Positions 8,598-18,233 of a stretch of 64,000 nt of DNA are shown here, one piece after another; position 1 is the first letter of the stretch; every line of letters begins with the position of its first letter. The notes below the pieces were generated by a model. It did no database searches. It saw nothing but the letters and a program-made list of their open reading frames with translations, and was not told the origin of the DNA. A program made the position numbers and the translations under genes. The DNA comes from Dictyobacter vulcani (GTDB lineage Bacteria > Chloroflexota > Ktedonobacteria > Ktedonobacterales > Ktedonobacteraceae): positions 1,798,001-1,862,000 of the forward strand of contig NZ_BKZW01000001.1 of NCBI RefSeq assembly GCF_008974265.1, given 5' to 3'.

Positions 8598-9881
8598 TTA
8601 CGTTGTCTGGCGCTTACGCAATGGGGATATCAGCAGCGGTGCAGCAGCCAGCAACATGCCGATGGAGCCGTAGAGCAGGGTTAAGCGTACATCGTTAATG
8701 GCCTGGCTACATAAGCCCGCCACAATCGCTCCTAGCGGCCCGATACCGTTCTGTATCAAGTGCATACAGGCATTGATACGCCCCTGGAATTTTTCTGGTA
8801 CCTGGGTCTGTCGCCAGCTCATTTCATTGACCATGTAAATCGTCAGGGCACAATCCCCTAGCAGTTGCGTCAGCGCTAGCACCACTAGCAACCACCAGAC
8901 TGGTCCAGCCGCCAAAGGTGTCCCTAAAGCCGTCACTCCAAACAATAATGCACAGGCGATCATCGTTCTACCCCCACCATAGCGACGGGCCACCCGGCTG
9001 GCAAGCATAGCTCCCAGCAGGTTTCCAATACCTCCCATGGCTACCATCAAACCATAGGCAATTAGCGGCAAATGCAGGTTACTGATGAGATAAAGCATGT
9101 AGAGGGTAGCAAAGCTCCCACCAAAGAAGTTAAAGAGGCCACTGTAGGCCGCCATAGCCCTTAGATAAGGCTGTCGCCACAGAAGTTGTACTCCCTCTAG
9201 CAAGTCCTGCCAGAAGCGCTGAGGAGCCTCTGCTGGCTCTAAGAGCCCTTCAGGCGCGTGGATACACCAGATAGAGACGGCAGAGAGCAAAAAGGTGCCT
9301 GCATCCAACAGGATCGCTAGTGGGGCGTGCAAGAGTTGGATCAGCCAGGCGGCCGATGGTGGACCGGCAATTTCGGCCAGGGCTTCACTTACTCCAAGCT
9401 GGCTATTGCCTTCAATCAAATCTTGTTCCTGCAACAATGCGGGCAACCATGAACGTTGAGCTACCTCGAAAAAGATCGTCAAGATGCTGATCAGGAACGT
9501 TACCAGATACAGCAACTCTATGCGCAATCCACCTAGCAGAGCAGCTAGAGGAATCGCCCCTAGCAATAACCCCCGCCCAAAATCTGATAGGATCATAATT
9601 GGTCGGCGCGGCCAGCGATCAATCCAGACGCCGGCCAATAAGCTTAGCAGCAAGACAGGCAGCGAGTTGCAGGCTACCAGCAATCCCAGTTGCAGTGAAC
9701 TGGCTTGCAGCAGTTCAAGCGCCACAATGGGCAAACCGGCCGCAGAAATATGCGAGCCAAAATTTGAAAAGGTCTGTCCAGTCCAGAATAAAGCGAATTG
9801 TGGATAACGCCTGAAAAAGAAACGCGCTGGTCGCGAGCCTGACACTTGAGCCTCTGGCACCATCAAAGTCTTTTGATCCAT
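8598..9881 (-). CDS. MFS transporter, probable drug/siderophore exporter type
   Basis: 427 residues with about twelve hydrophobic segments. The N-terminal half has FALFWTGQTFSNFGSHISAAGLP and the MFS motif-A-like loop GVWIDRWPRRPIMILSD. This arrangement is seen in the MFS_3/enterobactin-exporter-like group. The substrate cannot be read from sequence. I prefer ATG 9881 because GGAG (9888-9891) lies 6 bases upstream; a longer reading from 9902 has no ribosome-binding site. No regulator is adjacent. Downstream lies repeat-rich DNA. Confidence 0.85.
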   Translation of the reverse strand: MDQKTLMVPEAQVSGSRPARFFFRRYPQFALFWTGQTFSNFGSHISAAGLPIVALELLQASSLQLGLLVACNSLPVLLLSLLAGVWIDRWPRRPIMILSDFGRGLLLGAIPLAALLGGLRIELLYLVTFLISILTIFFEVAQRSWLPALLQEQDLIEGNSQLGVSEALAEIAGPPSAAWLIQLLHAPLAILLDAGTFLLSAVSIWCIHAPEGLLEPAEAPQRFWQDLLEGVQLLWRQPYLRAMAAYSGLFNFFGGSFATLYMLYLISNLHLPLIAYGLMVAMGGIGNLLGAMLASRVARRYGGGRTMIACALLFGVTALGTPLAAGPVWWLLVVLALTQLLGDCALTIYMVNEMSWRQTQVPEKFQGRINACMHLIQNGIGPLGAIVAGLCSQAINDVRLTLLYGSIGMLLAAAPLLISPLRKRQTT

Positions 9882-10241
9882 CTGTTTCTCCATAGAAAAC
9901 ATCTGTTGGCACAGCTAAAAACATGCCATTGGTATGGCAAAAATGGGGAGGTTGGAAGGAGGTAAGTGCCGTTAGCAGTATGTTTCTATGCGCACGCGGA
10001 TAAATTTATAGACAGGTGCTTATGCAATGGCACCTCTATGGCAAGGCCGCGTTTTATAGACCTGAATGAGGAACGATTTCCCACATAAGTGCTACGACAC
10101 TTATGCGCAAAAGATGATGCTGGTACCCATCGGGGCACCTCCTATATCTTGTAATGAGAGTATTTTATCGTATTCTGCGCTTATTTGCAATGGGATATGC
10201 ATGTTCTACTTTTTGACGCCTCGCGCCTACGGCGCTCGGAA
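9882..10241. other. intergenic stretch with one small inverted repeat
   Basis: No supported gene. An inverted repeat CATAAGTG-ctacga-CACTTATG is at 10084-10105 without a T-run. A short GC-rich palindrome, GCGCCTACGGCGC near 10223-10235, precedes the long hairpin at 10242 and resembles the 5' module of the dispersed elements. Confidence 0.5.
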
Positions 10242-10301
10242 AGATTAAGTGTGGTGTTGGGAGCCAGGTGGCCGCCTGGCTCCCAACACCACACTTAATC
10301 T
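10242..10301. terminator. 27-bp hairpin downstream of fmt; member of the dispersed palindrome family
   Basis: Arms 10242-10268 and 10275-10301 are perfectly complementary with a 6-base loop. The stem start AGATTAAGTGTGGTG resembles the stem starts at 18000, 26424, 34676 and 40948. It lies 34 bases beyond the fmt stop (fmt runs toward it), so it can end that transcript. Confidence 0.7.
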
Positions 10302-10335
10302 GATTTGAAGGGCAACTGGCCATCAGGAATGATGA

Positions 10336-11310
10336 TTATTGTAGAATTTCGCCTGAGATCTGAGCGTAGCCGCGTAAAAAATCATCGGCGCTGAGCGCTT
10401 TCTTGCCTTCGAGTTGGAGTTGTTGGACCAATAGGAGTCCTGAGCCGGTGGCTACGGCCAGTAATTTGTGGCCGGCCTCCTCACGTATCATGACGGTACC
10501 AGGCTCGATAGCAGATTGTAGCTCAACACTCTGAGGATGAGCTGTGATAATTTTGAGTAGTTTGCCACGCCAGTGGGTATAAGCTCCCGGCCAGGGTTGA
10601 TAGGCACGTATCTTACGGGCCAGTACAGCAGCCGGTCGCGACCAGTCGATGAGCCCATCTTCTTTGGCCAGCATACGAGTATGGGTGGCTCGTTCCGGAT
10701 CCTGTGGCTCAGGCTTCATTGTACCAGCAATCCAGCGCGGCAACGTTTCCACCAGGGCCTGCGCTCCCAGATCAGCTAGCTTTGCCGTCAGGCTCCCGGT
10801 AGTCTCATCGGCACTAATGGGTAGAGGATAACGTGCAAGCACCGGACCTGTATCGATGCCCGCATCCAGTAACATAATTGAAACTCCACTCTCGGGATCT
10901 CCCTGCACAATCGATTCAGCGATGGGATCAGGACCGCGATATTTGGGCAGTAATGAGGCATGGATATTGAGTGTGCCATAACGGGGCTGGTCCAGAACTT
11001 TTTGTGGCAAAATCTGGCCAAAGGCCGCTACCACATAGAGATCCGCTTGATAGGCTGCCAGCGCCTCACTATTCTCTGCCTTCTTAAACGAGCCAGGCTG
11101 CCAGACAGGAATGCCTTGATCTATCGCCAGTTGCTTGACTGGAGAAAAAATCACTCCTCGTCCACGCCCTGCGGGCTTATCAGGACGCGTAATTACTGTA
11201 ACGATTTCATAGCCTTCCGGCAGGACCGCTCCTGGCTCGGAACCTTTGATTAAAGCTTCTAAGGCCGGCACCGCAAAATATGGTGTCCCCATATAAACAA
11301 TCCGTAACAT
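10336..11310 (-). CDS. fmt: methionyl-tRNA formyltransferase
   Basis: 324 residues. The formyltransferase domain begins MLRIVYMGTPYFAVPAL and contains NIHASLLPKYRG with the catalytic Asn-His region, and SIMLLDAGIDTGPVL with the catalytic Asp. The C-terminal OB-like domain (about 210-324) holds TRMLAKEDGLIDWSRPA and AYQPWPGAYT. The enzyme formylates initiator Met-tRNA. The usual SLLPRYRGAAPI is replaced by SLLPKYRGPDPI, a mild divergence. AGAGGGG lies 6 bases before the start. The usual partner def is not next to it. Confidence 0.95.
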   Translation of the reverse strand: MLRIVYMGTPYFAVPALEALIKGSEPGAVLPEGYEIVTVITRPDKPAGRGRGVIFSPVKQLAIDQGIPVWQPGSFKKAENSEALAAYQADLYVVAAFGQILPQKVLDQPRYGTLNIHASLLPKYRGPDPIAESIVQGDPESGVSIMLLDAGIDTGPVLARYPLPISADETTGSLTAKLADLGAQALVETLPRWIAGTMKPEPQDPERATHTRMLAKEDGLIDWSRPAAVLARKIRAYQPWPGAYTHWRGKLLKIITAHPQSVELQSAIEPGTVMIREEAGHKLLAVATGSGLLLVQQLQLEGKKALSADDFLRGYAQISGEILQ

Positions 11311-11971
11311 ACGCTATCCCCTCTACGTAGATAAACATCTGCGCATTACAATGCTTGCATCTCTAAGACTTGACTCTTTTTGGGTAGAGCAAGTAACTTC
11401 TACAAAACTCCGTATGAACGCATTTTATGATAACACTTTCCTGTCAGGTTGTGCACTCATCGTCGTGGTGGGCTCAGGCAGGAAGCCCCTTATAACTACC
11501 AATAATGTCTTTACGGTGATCCCTCAAATATGGAGGTGCGTCATTATGATTGCTACCTTTTTCCTTTTATCAGATAGAAAAATAAATCTTTAGAGAAATT
11601 ATTCAACAAAAAATCTTTGTGAGATATCACAAAGTCATAGAGTTTACTGATACTTATATACAAATGTACTACTATTTGCTTGTTAATTGCTGACCAGTGT
11701 ATAACAAAAATACTAGTTAAGGTTTTTTACAATATAGCAAAATAGTCACACAACGCAACATTGTTTGGTTGATCTATATGAGTTGATGTACTATGATTGC
11801 AATGCGGTGTATCCATTATCTACTCAATGAACACATTCGAATAGAGGAAAATTATCGCAATCTAAACCTATACAGTACAATTTGTTTCACCAATACAGTC
11901 CAATCAAAGGCTGGCGCAATATACATTATAATATGCAAATGTATATTGTGAGAAAGGCATGGAAGACAAGC
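11311..11971. other. AT-rich upstream region, no gene
   Basis: About 660 bases between the fmt start and the next gene. An 80-codon open frame at 11351-11593 has no ribosome-binding site and no recognisable composition. The stretch is clearly AT-richer than its flanks, fitting a divergent promoter region. I see no riboswitch-like signature. Confidence 0.5.
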
Positions 11972-13030
11972 ATGAAGCGCATCAAACTTATTTCTGGTGC
12001 AGCGATCATCATGGCAGGCATTGTCATCGTGACGTCTCTCTTTTTCTTATTTAACAAACCCACAACGTCACGAGCCGACGCAACTTGCATTCAGTATGGA
12101 GCATTTTTGCATAACGTCTCTTTCATTGAGGCGCAACAGCAAGGCTTCTTTGCCAAGCAAGGTCTCAATGTTTGCTACAATCAAGTAACCAGCTCAACTC
12201 AACAGTTCAACAGCCTCCTCTCTGGTCAATATGACATCGTCGAAACCACCGCTGATAACGCAGTCAATCGCTATGTCAATTCCCAGATCCCCGTCCAGAT
12301 CGAGTCTGGCATCGATAAAGGTGCTGGCCTTGACCTGATCGTCAATACTGCCAATGGCATTAACAGCATCGCTGACCTCAAAGGCAAATCAATTGCCGTC
12401 GATGCACCTGACAGCGGCTACGTTTTCGCCATGGAGAAAATCCTGGCTGCTAACGGCCTCAGCCTGAGCAACGGCGACTACTCCCTGCAGATCATTGGTG
12501 GCTCTTTGCAGCGTTTCCAGGCCATCTCTGCTGGTAAGACCAGCACAGGTGATCCGGTCTACGCCACTATCCTCGGCACACCATTTTCCGAGCAGGCGCA
12601 CTACGTCTCGACACTTAAAGACGTAGCCCAGCTCTCATCGAGCGTGTCTCCCTATCAGGGTGCGACACTGGTGACCACACGTGCTTATGCCCAGGCCAAC
12701 AAGCAGACGATGACGAACTTTATCGCTGCCATGGCTCAAGGCTATATTTTCGCCGCCAATCCAGCCAATCAGGACACTGTTATTGCTGATATCGCCACCG
12801 CCGACAAGGTCTCGACCCAGGTCGCAACTGATGTCTACAACGATTCGATTAAGGACACGGTCCGAGGCGAGGGTGCTTTAAGTAATCAGGGATTGATCAA
12901 CACGATCAACCTGCGCCAGCAGTTCGGTGGTTTCACAGCACCAGTCAATGCTAAAGATCTGATCAAACCAGGCAAAAACTCACTCTATGACGATGAGTAC
13001 TGGAATGCTGCCATCAAACAATTAGGCTAA
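11972..13030 (+). CDS. NMT1/THI5-like solute-binding protein
   Basis: 352 residues. A single N-terminal hydrophobic segment (about 8-27, GAAIIMAGIVIVTSLFFLF) acts as signal or anchor. The mature part is a type II periplasmic-binding fold as in SsuA/TauA/NMT1 proteins: VSFIEAQQQGFFAKQGLNV, LLSGQYDIVETTADNAV and IADLKGKSIAVDAPDSG. Such proteins capture thiamine precursors, sulfonates, nitrate or similar small ligands. No permease or ATPase is nearby, so it is an orphan. I chose ATG 11972 because GGAAG lies upstream and the signal segment starts right after; earlier in-frame starts add a non-conserved leader. Confidence 0.8.
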   Translation: MKRIKLISGAAIIMAGIVIVTSLFFLFNKPTTSRADATCIQYGAFLHNVSFIEAQQQGFFAKQGLNVCYNQVTSSTQQFNSLLSGQYDIVETTADNAVNRYVNSQIPVQIESGIDKGAGLDLIVNTANGINSIADLKGKSIAVDAPDSGYVFAMEKILAANGLSLSNGDYSLQIIGGSLQRFQAISAGKTSTGDPVYATILGTPFSEQAHYVSTLKDVAQLSSSVSPYQGATLVTTRAYAQANKQTMTNFIAAMAQGYIFAANPANQDTVIADIATADKVSTQVATDVYNDSIKDTVRGEGALSNQGLINTINLRQQFGGFTAPVNAKDLIKPGKNSLYDDEYWNAAIKQLG

Positions 13031-13060
13031 AGCAACTAACCTTTCAGGTTATGATACTGA

Positions 13061-13094
13061 CGAATGTAGTGCCCCGTATAGGGCACTACATTCG
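13061..13094 (+). terminator. intrinsic terminator after the NMT1-like gene
   Basis: A 14-bp perfect stem CGAATGTAGTGCCC/GGGCACTACATTCG over a 6-base loop, 30 bases after the stop codon, followed by ctaaaaaagatctta rather than a strong T-run. Confidence 0.7.
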
Positions 13095-13284
13095 CTAAAA
13101 AAGATCTTATTTTCATTTAATTATTCTATTTTGCTTATACAGTTAAAAACACATCTAAATCTTCTACAATGCTTTAATTCAACTATGCTGCCCGGTCCCC
13201 ACGTAACCCATTTACCCGAGCACTAGCAGCTTATTTTTATGTAACTATTTTTATGTAACCGTACTCATTTCAAGGAGAAATAGA

Positions 13285-14601
13285 GTGTCTACACATCCTT
13301 TTCGAGGATTCGGGAAAACGGTAGAGTGCTTTGTCATTCTCCTTCTCCTCCTCGGTAGCTTGAGCGCTTGCACAGACTCAGGCACAACCGCAAACGGGCA
13401 AAACCCAATAAAAATCGGGTATTCTGCCTCTCTTACTGGTTCCTTTGCCAACGATGGAAAAGCTCTTGAGCAGGGCTTCCAATTGTGGCGTGACCAGGTC
13501 AATCAACATGGTGGCCTGCTTGGACGCCAGGTCCAACTCATTGGCCATGACGATCAAAGTCTCCCGGCACAGGTGAAAACAAATTATATCAACCTGATCA
13601 CCAAAGATCATGTTGATCTCCTGCTTGGGCCTTATTCCAGTCTTCTGACGATGCCGGCCGTGGCTGTGACCAACGCCCATCAGCGTGTGCTCTTTGCCCC
13701 GACAGGTAATGCCCCTGGCGTTTTCAAAAAGCATTATCACAATTATTTTGTCACGGTTCCACCGTCTCAGGACTATCTACGCACCTTTGCGTACTTTATT
13801 TTGTCCTTGCCACAAGCCATGCGACCGCAAACAGTGGCCTATGTTTCTGTAGATAGTCCATTCGCAGTTCCTCAGGTAGCAGCAGCCAAACAGATCCTGG
13901 GCAACTATATGCAAACTGTGTATGCCCCGGAACCCTATAAGGCCAATTCGAATGTCACGCCGATTGCACAGCAGGTCGCTCATTCACAGGCCGATGTTGT
14001 TATCCTTGGAACCAGTGGACTCGGCGACAGCGTTTCATTCACCAAAGCATTTAAAGCGCTCCATTATAATCCCAAAGCCATTGTCGAAACCTCGGGTCCA
14101 AATGAAAACATTCAGTATCTTAATGGCGTAGGTGGACCATCCACGGCTGAAGGAATATTTGTACCCGATACCGGTTGGTATCCTGGCGCGACTACCTACC
14201 AGAGTGACACGTTCGCACAGGCATATATCGCAAAATACGGCGGCGCTATCCAGGATATCAGTTCTACTACCGCCAAGGCATTTGCGGCTGCTCAGGTGCT
14301 GGAACAGGCCGTCAGCCAGACGCAAAGTCTCGACGATGCCAAACTCGCACAACTCCTTCACTCCGGGACATTCGACAGTTTACAGGGACCAATTCGATTT
14401 AATGCCGATGGCGCTAATCAGATTGGTACACTCAACATGTTCCAGTGGATTAATGGGAAATTGGTTCTGGTGTATCCCGTTAATAACGCACAGGAAAACC
14501 CGGAATATCCAAAGAAGAATTTTAATCGTGCAGAAGGGAGGGTAAGGTCAGGCTTTCCTCCTTTCTATTCTCCTAGCTCAAAAAAAACGCTACAACATTG
14601 A
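13285..14601 (+). CDS. branched-chain amino-acid-type substrate-binding lipoprotein
   Basis: 438 residues. The signal peptide ends in a lipobox LSAC at about 26-29, so the protein should be lipid-anchored. The mature region is a type I periplasmic-binding fold like LivJ/LivK: PIKIGYSASLTGSFANDGKALEQG, VNQHGGLLGRQVQLIGHDDQS and VDLLLGPYSSLLTMPA. The ligand is unknown. The start is GTG with AAGGAG 7 bases upstream. No Liv permease or ATPase genes are present. Instead a methyl-accepting-type sensor starts 66 bases downstream on the same strand, suggesting the pair works in sensing rather than import. Confidence 0.85.
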   Translation: MSTHPFRGFGKTVECFVILLLLLGSLSACTDSGTTANGQNPIKIGYSASLTGSFANDGKALEQGFQLWRDQVNQHGGLLGRQVQLIGHDDQSLPAQVKTNYINLITKDHVDLLLGPYSSLLTMPAVAVTNAHQRVLFAPTGNAPGVFKKHYHNYFVTVPPSQDYLRTFAYFILSLPQAMRPQTVAYVSVDSPFAVPQVAAAKQILGNYMQTVYAPEPYKANSNVTPIAQQVAHSQADVVILGTSGLGDSVSFTKAFKALHYNPKAIVETSGPNENIQYLNGVGGPSTAEGIFVPDTGWYPGATTYQSDTFAQAYIAKYGGAIQDISSTTAKAFAAAQVLEQAVSQTQSLDDAKLAQLLHSGTFDSLQGPIRFNADGANQIGTLNMFQWINGKLVLVYPVNNAQENPEYPKKNFNRAEGRVRSGFPPFYSPSSKKTLQH

Positions 14602-14667
14602 TCGCGGTCATTGCTCATCAGAGGGGACTGCGCATGAGCCACAACAGGAGAGAGGACAAACAGGGGC

Positions 14668-16821
14668 ATGTTTACATCGATCAGTAATATACGTATATTT
14701 CCCAGGCTCATCTTTTTATTTGCAACACTGGTGGTTATTTCAAGTGTTGCCATGATTTCACTGGGTACCGTCTATATAAACGCCGAGCAAACCCATGCAC
14801 AGGCCGTTAAAACAAGTTTTAATGCACAACAGGTTGCCACAACCGAACAGATCAATCTGCAACGTATGAACGCTCTGCTACAGGCGCGTTTTGCGCAGAT
14901 CTTTGCTGCAACCGACAATGGAACCATCAAAGGTGATCCATCTCTGGCCGCATCTGGAGGCTTGATCGAAAAAGACATTATCGCTCGTGAAATTAATTTC
15001 GATCATACGATTGCCTCGTATGATAAAACATATAATATCGGGTCTTCTGCTGGTATGATTACGATTCGTAACATTCTGCAAAACGACAATATGAATAACC
15101 ATCTCATTGCGAATCAGCAAGATGCGCTCACCAGTGTAAGACAGACGCAATGGAAACAATATCAGGGGTTTCAGGATCAAGTCCTGGCGGACTTACGCCA
15201 GCCAGTTCCACAATATGAACCGGCCTACAACACACTCTATCAAGCAAATCTTACGTTTCTCAATCTTCAGAAAAGCTGGCAAACGGTAGTTGATACCGCC
15301 ACGACGGTTGGTCAGGCTGTCACAGATATTGGCAACACCGAAATTGTTCCTCTACAAATCGCCACGGCGGTTGCAGTCGCACTTATTCTACTGGTCATCA
15401 TCCTCACTGCATTGATCGTGAACGCGACCATTTCCCGACCACTCAGACAGCTGGCATCTCTGACCGGTCGTATCGCTGAAGGTGATATGAGTGAACGCGC
15501 TCGAGTCCCTGGACGCGACGAAATCAATATGGTTGCCACGTCTATGAACAATATGCTCGACCGCATTGTCCAACTTATTACTGAAGCTGAATCACGCCAC
15601 AGGACGTTACAGACGCAGGTGGATAAAATGATCAGCGAAGTCAGTGCCGCTGGTGAAGGTGACCTGCGCGTACAGGCAGAAGCGGTTCCAGGTAGCCTGG
15701 GCGTGCTGGCATCCTTCTTTAACCACGTTATTGCAGAGCTGGGTTCCCTGGTAATTACCTTCAAAACGCTGGCGAACGAAGTCGAGCGCGCAACCTTGCA
15801 GACCTACGACGAGACCGTACAGCTTGTGAGCGAAACAGATAATCAGATTCAGAAAATCGCGGCCGCCAGAAGTAATATCGACGAGATGGCGAATGCAAGT
15901 CGCGATGTTGCTCAGCACGCACAAACACTTTCACAGGTGGGAAGCCAGGTGTATCGTACGACGCAGTCAGGACGCAATGCCCTGCAACGCACGGTCGATG
16001 GAATGGGACGTATCAATAATCAGGTTCACCTCAGCGCTTCTAGAGTCCAGGCACTTGAAGAGCACTCACAGGAAATCAATAATATCGTGCGCATCATTTC
16101 CGGTATCGCACATCAAACCAACCGACTGGCTCTAGACGCATCGATCCAGGCGGCGATGGCTGGTGAAAATGGCAAGGCATTTAGAGCGGTCGCAGACGAT
16201 ATTCGCCGTTCAGCCGAGACCGCTAAAACCCAGACCAATATGATTGAGCGGATCGTGAAACAGATCTTCCTGGATATTGAAGCCGTTACCCACTCTATCC
16301 AGGAAACGGAGCAAGAAGCGGCGACCGGTATACAATCATCGCAGGATGCTGGTACTTCCTTCGCGGCTATTGTGAATGCCATTGAGCAACAGAGTAATGA
16401 AATCAATACGATTAACCTTGCAGCCAGACAGCAGCAGGCTGCATCCAGTACGGTCGCCCAGATCATACAGGATGTCTATACGTCAACGCTACGCAGTGGT
16501 CAGAGTATCCGCGAGGAATCTACCCGCATGGAACGCGTGGCACAACTGGCGGAACAGTTGCTGGGTTCAGCAGATGTATTCAAACTTCGTGAAGATCAGG
16601 ATATCTTTGCGCAGGCATCTGGCATGACCGAGCAAAATACATTCTCGCAAGACTTCTATCCAGGCGTTAACTCGGGATCACTCCCCAACGGGATGTATCC
16701 AGGTCATATAAGCTCACCAGGTAGCTTCTCCCTGCCCCCCCTCTCCCCCAATGGATGGAACGAGAGCAAAGCTGGGATGGAACACAAAACAATAGCCAGC
16801 CATTATCAGGGAGACAGGTGA
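14668..16821 (+). CDS. methyl-accepting chemotaxis-type transducer with HAMP domains
   Basis: 717 residues. TM1 lies at about 10-33, an extracytoplasmic helical region at about 35-225, and TM2 at about 226-252. A HAMP domain follows at about 253-305 (ISRPLRQLASLTGRIAEGDM), with a second HAMP-like segment near 320-370. The signalling coiled coil spans about 385-620. Its tip reads IAHQTNRLALDASIQAAMAGE and diverges from the canonical QTNLLALNAAIEAARAGE; SIQAAMAGE is closer to PilJ-like transducers of type IV pilus systems. The C-terminal 80 residues are Pro/Ser/Gly-rich, with no CheB/CheR pentapeptide seen. No che genes are adjacent. It follows a substrate-binding lipoprotein gene and precedes a DUF4388 gene. 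Confidence 0.85.
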   Translation: MFTSISNIRIFPRLIFLFATLVVISSVAMISLGTVYINAEQTHAQAVKTSFNAQQVATTEQINLQRMNALLQARFAQIFAATDNGTIKGDPSLAASGGLIEKDIIAREINFDHTIASYDKTYNIGSSAGMITIRNILQNDNMNNHLIANQQDALTSVRQTQWKQYQGFQDQVLADLRQPVPQYEPAYNTLYQANLTFLNLQKSWQTVVDTATTVGQAVTDIGNTEIVPLQIATAVAVALILLVIILTALIVNATISRPLRQLASLTGRIAEGDMSERARVPGRDEINMVATSMNNMLDRIVQLITEAESRHRTLQTQVDKMISEVSAAGEGDLRVQAEAVPGSLGVLASFFNHVIAELGSLVITFKTLANEVERATLQTYDETVQLVSETDNQIQKIAAARSNIDEMANASRDVAQHAQTLSQVGSQVYRTTQSGRNALQRTVDGMGRINNQVHLSASRVQALEEHSQEINNIVRIISGIAHQTNRLALDASIQAAMAGENGKAFRAVADDIRRSAETAKTQTNMIERIVKQIFLDIEAVTHSIQETEQEAATGIQSSQDAGTSFAAIVNAIEQQSNEINTINLAARQQQAASSTVAQIIQDVYTSTLRSGQSIREESTRMERVAQLAEQLLGSADVFKLREDQDIFAQASGMTEQNTFSQDFYPGVNSGSLPNGMYPGHISSPGSFSLPPLSPNGWNESKAGMEHKTIASHYQGDR

Positions 16822-16970
16822 GAGGTACTAATAGTTCACATCTCACTCGTCCATAGCTCTGAAATCTTACTATTGTATAATTTGTCTGCGGAACATGCGC
16901 TTCATGCGTGAAACATGCAGTAGCATGTCCGCGATATAATCTCAGCGTACCATAACCAAACATCTGGGCT

Positions 16971-17013
16971 ATCACCGCTACTATCATTTATGTGCAATGA
17001 TAGTAGCGGTGAT
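16971..17013. terminator. 18-bp perfect hairpin
   Basis: Arms 16971-16988 and 16996-17013 (ATCACCGCTACTATCATT and complement) with a 7-base loop, about 150 bases after the transducer stop. A weaker stem-loop (gcggaacatgc / gcatgtccgc) precedes it at about 16889-16933. Confidence 0.55.
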
Positions 17014-17100
17014 CAACTTACAGGTGCTAACCATCGCAAAAGAATAAAAGTATGCATTAACGCGGATATAAAATAGAAATACGATGATGTGGAGAAATAT

Positions 17101-17745
17101 GTGTCGCAGCAACAAGGAAGAGTAACAAACAGCCTGGCAAATATAATCAGGGCTGTACAGGCGGAACGCAGATCTGGAGAAATACAGGCCTTCCGTGGGA
17201 ATAATACCAGCTCTGAAGCTGGTTCAATTACCTTTATCCATGGACAAATCGTTGCTGCTCGCCTTGGATCATATCAGGGACCACCGGCGTTCAATTTACT
17301 CAGTACCTGGGGTCAATGTGTTTTTGTTTTTATTTCATCTACTCCACCACCAGTACAAACACAACAGAGCCCTGCATCAGGTCCCCTTTCGGGTCCTATC
17401 AGGACACCGCAAAATCCTACATCAGGTCAGCAATCGGGTCCTATCAGGACACCACCGATGCCCCCTAGAAACGATACCATGCCACGCATGGAAAGGGTTA
17501 CCGGCTCGAATTCAGGTTCCTTACTTGCATTGACGACGATCCCCTGCGCGACAATGTCAGTGCTTAAAGCTGTTAAGGCAATTGAGATGGCCGGATTGCC
17601 ACGCCCATATCGCCAGCTTATTTTGCTTATCGATGGTCAGCGCTCACTTGAGGAACTTATTGTGACATTAGGGATGGAGCCTGGAGAAGTGTCTCAGATG
17701 CTTCAAACGCTAGAGCAACTCAAAGTTATTCGCCTGCTTAGATAA
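17101..17745 (+). CDS. DUF4388-type (PatA N-terminal-like) protein
   Basis: 214 residues. Residues about 8-80 look like a DUF4388 domain (SLANIIRAVQAERRSGEIQAF, GSITFIHGQIVAARLG). These domains are found in bacterial gliding and two-component-associated proteins. A Pro/Gln/Ser-rich linker contains two near-identical SGPIRTP repeats, and a small winged-helix-like end follows (LILLIDGQRSLEELIVTLGMEPGEVSQMLQTLEQLKVI). The start is GTG 17101 with GGAG 6 bases upstream. Its position after a transducer suggests an adaptor or output role, which is inference. Confidence 0.7.
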   Translation: MSQQQGRVTNSLANIIRAVQAERRSGEIQAFRGNNTSSEAGSITFIHGQIVAARLGSYQGPPAFNLLSTWGQCVFVFISSTPPPVQTQQSPASGPLSGPIRTPQNPTSGQQSGPIRTPPMPPRNDTMPRMERVTGSNSGSLLALTTIPCATMSVLKAVKAIEMAGLPRPYRQLILLIDGQRSLEELIVTLGMEPGEVSQMLQTLEQLKVIRLLR

Positions 17746-17912
17746 GTTAAAACCACATTCGCTTTCCTGTTTATCACTAACATGGGATTGTATCTTCGTT
17801 CCCTATCAGTATCTGATCGATGAGCACCTTGCTGCTCACCAAACACAATTTTATGCAGAATAGCTGTAACATAGTATTCAACTCTATCTGAGATACTCCA
17901 CTACGATTTCTC

Positions 17913-18111
17913 AATGTTTTTCTTACTCATGTAGTTTCTAATATCCTTGCTTTTCATGATCTCTTCAGCAGATTCTTCGTGCCTTCGGCACTCAAAAATG
18001 TTGAGTATGTTGTGTTTAGAAATTTGCCTGGCAAATTTCTAAACACAACATACTCAACAAACATGGGCGCCCGGGAGAAACTACCTCAATAAGTGTGAGC
18101 TCAAACACTGG
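17913..18111. repeat. dispersed palindromic element, copy A
   Basis: Three modules in order. The first is a short hairpin GTGCCTTCGGCAC at 17979-17991. The second is a long hairpin with 30-bp arms (17999-18028 and 18030-18059, one-base loop). The third is a 3' module, CATGGGCGCCCGGGAGAAAC through TCAAACACTGG, ending at 18111. An imperfect inverted partner of the 3' end (AATGTTTTTCTTACTCATG) lies at the 5' edge. The same order is found at 26355 and 34643. Compared with those, the inner tttagcgccccagt segment of the 3' module is missing. It lies between two same-strand genes. Confidence 0.75.
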
Positions 18112-18233
18112 CAAAAAAAGGCTTTGGGAGCCTGAATGCTTCTGGAGACGTACTTTCAGGCTATTTTATCACCTGCGAGCATAATTCGGTTATGCTATAG
18201 TTGCATTTATCTGTTTACGAGAAGGAGTTTACT

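Noticed and set aside
11351..11593. 80-codon frame upstream of the NMT1-like gene
   Set aside because: No ribosome-binding site and no conserved pattern; AT-rich promoter-like region.
11311..11971. TPP riboswitch, expected ahead of a THI5-like gene
   Set aside because: No CTGAGA core or matching partner motif found in the upstream region.
16889..16933. tRNA-like stem (gcggaacatgc ... gcatgtccgc)
   Set aside because: No T-loop, anticodon arm or CCA-ready end; only a simple bulged hairpin.
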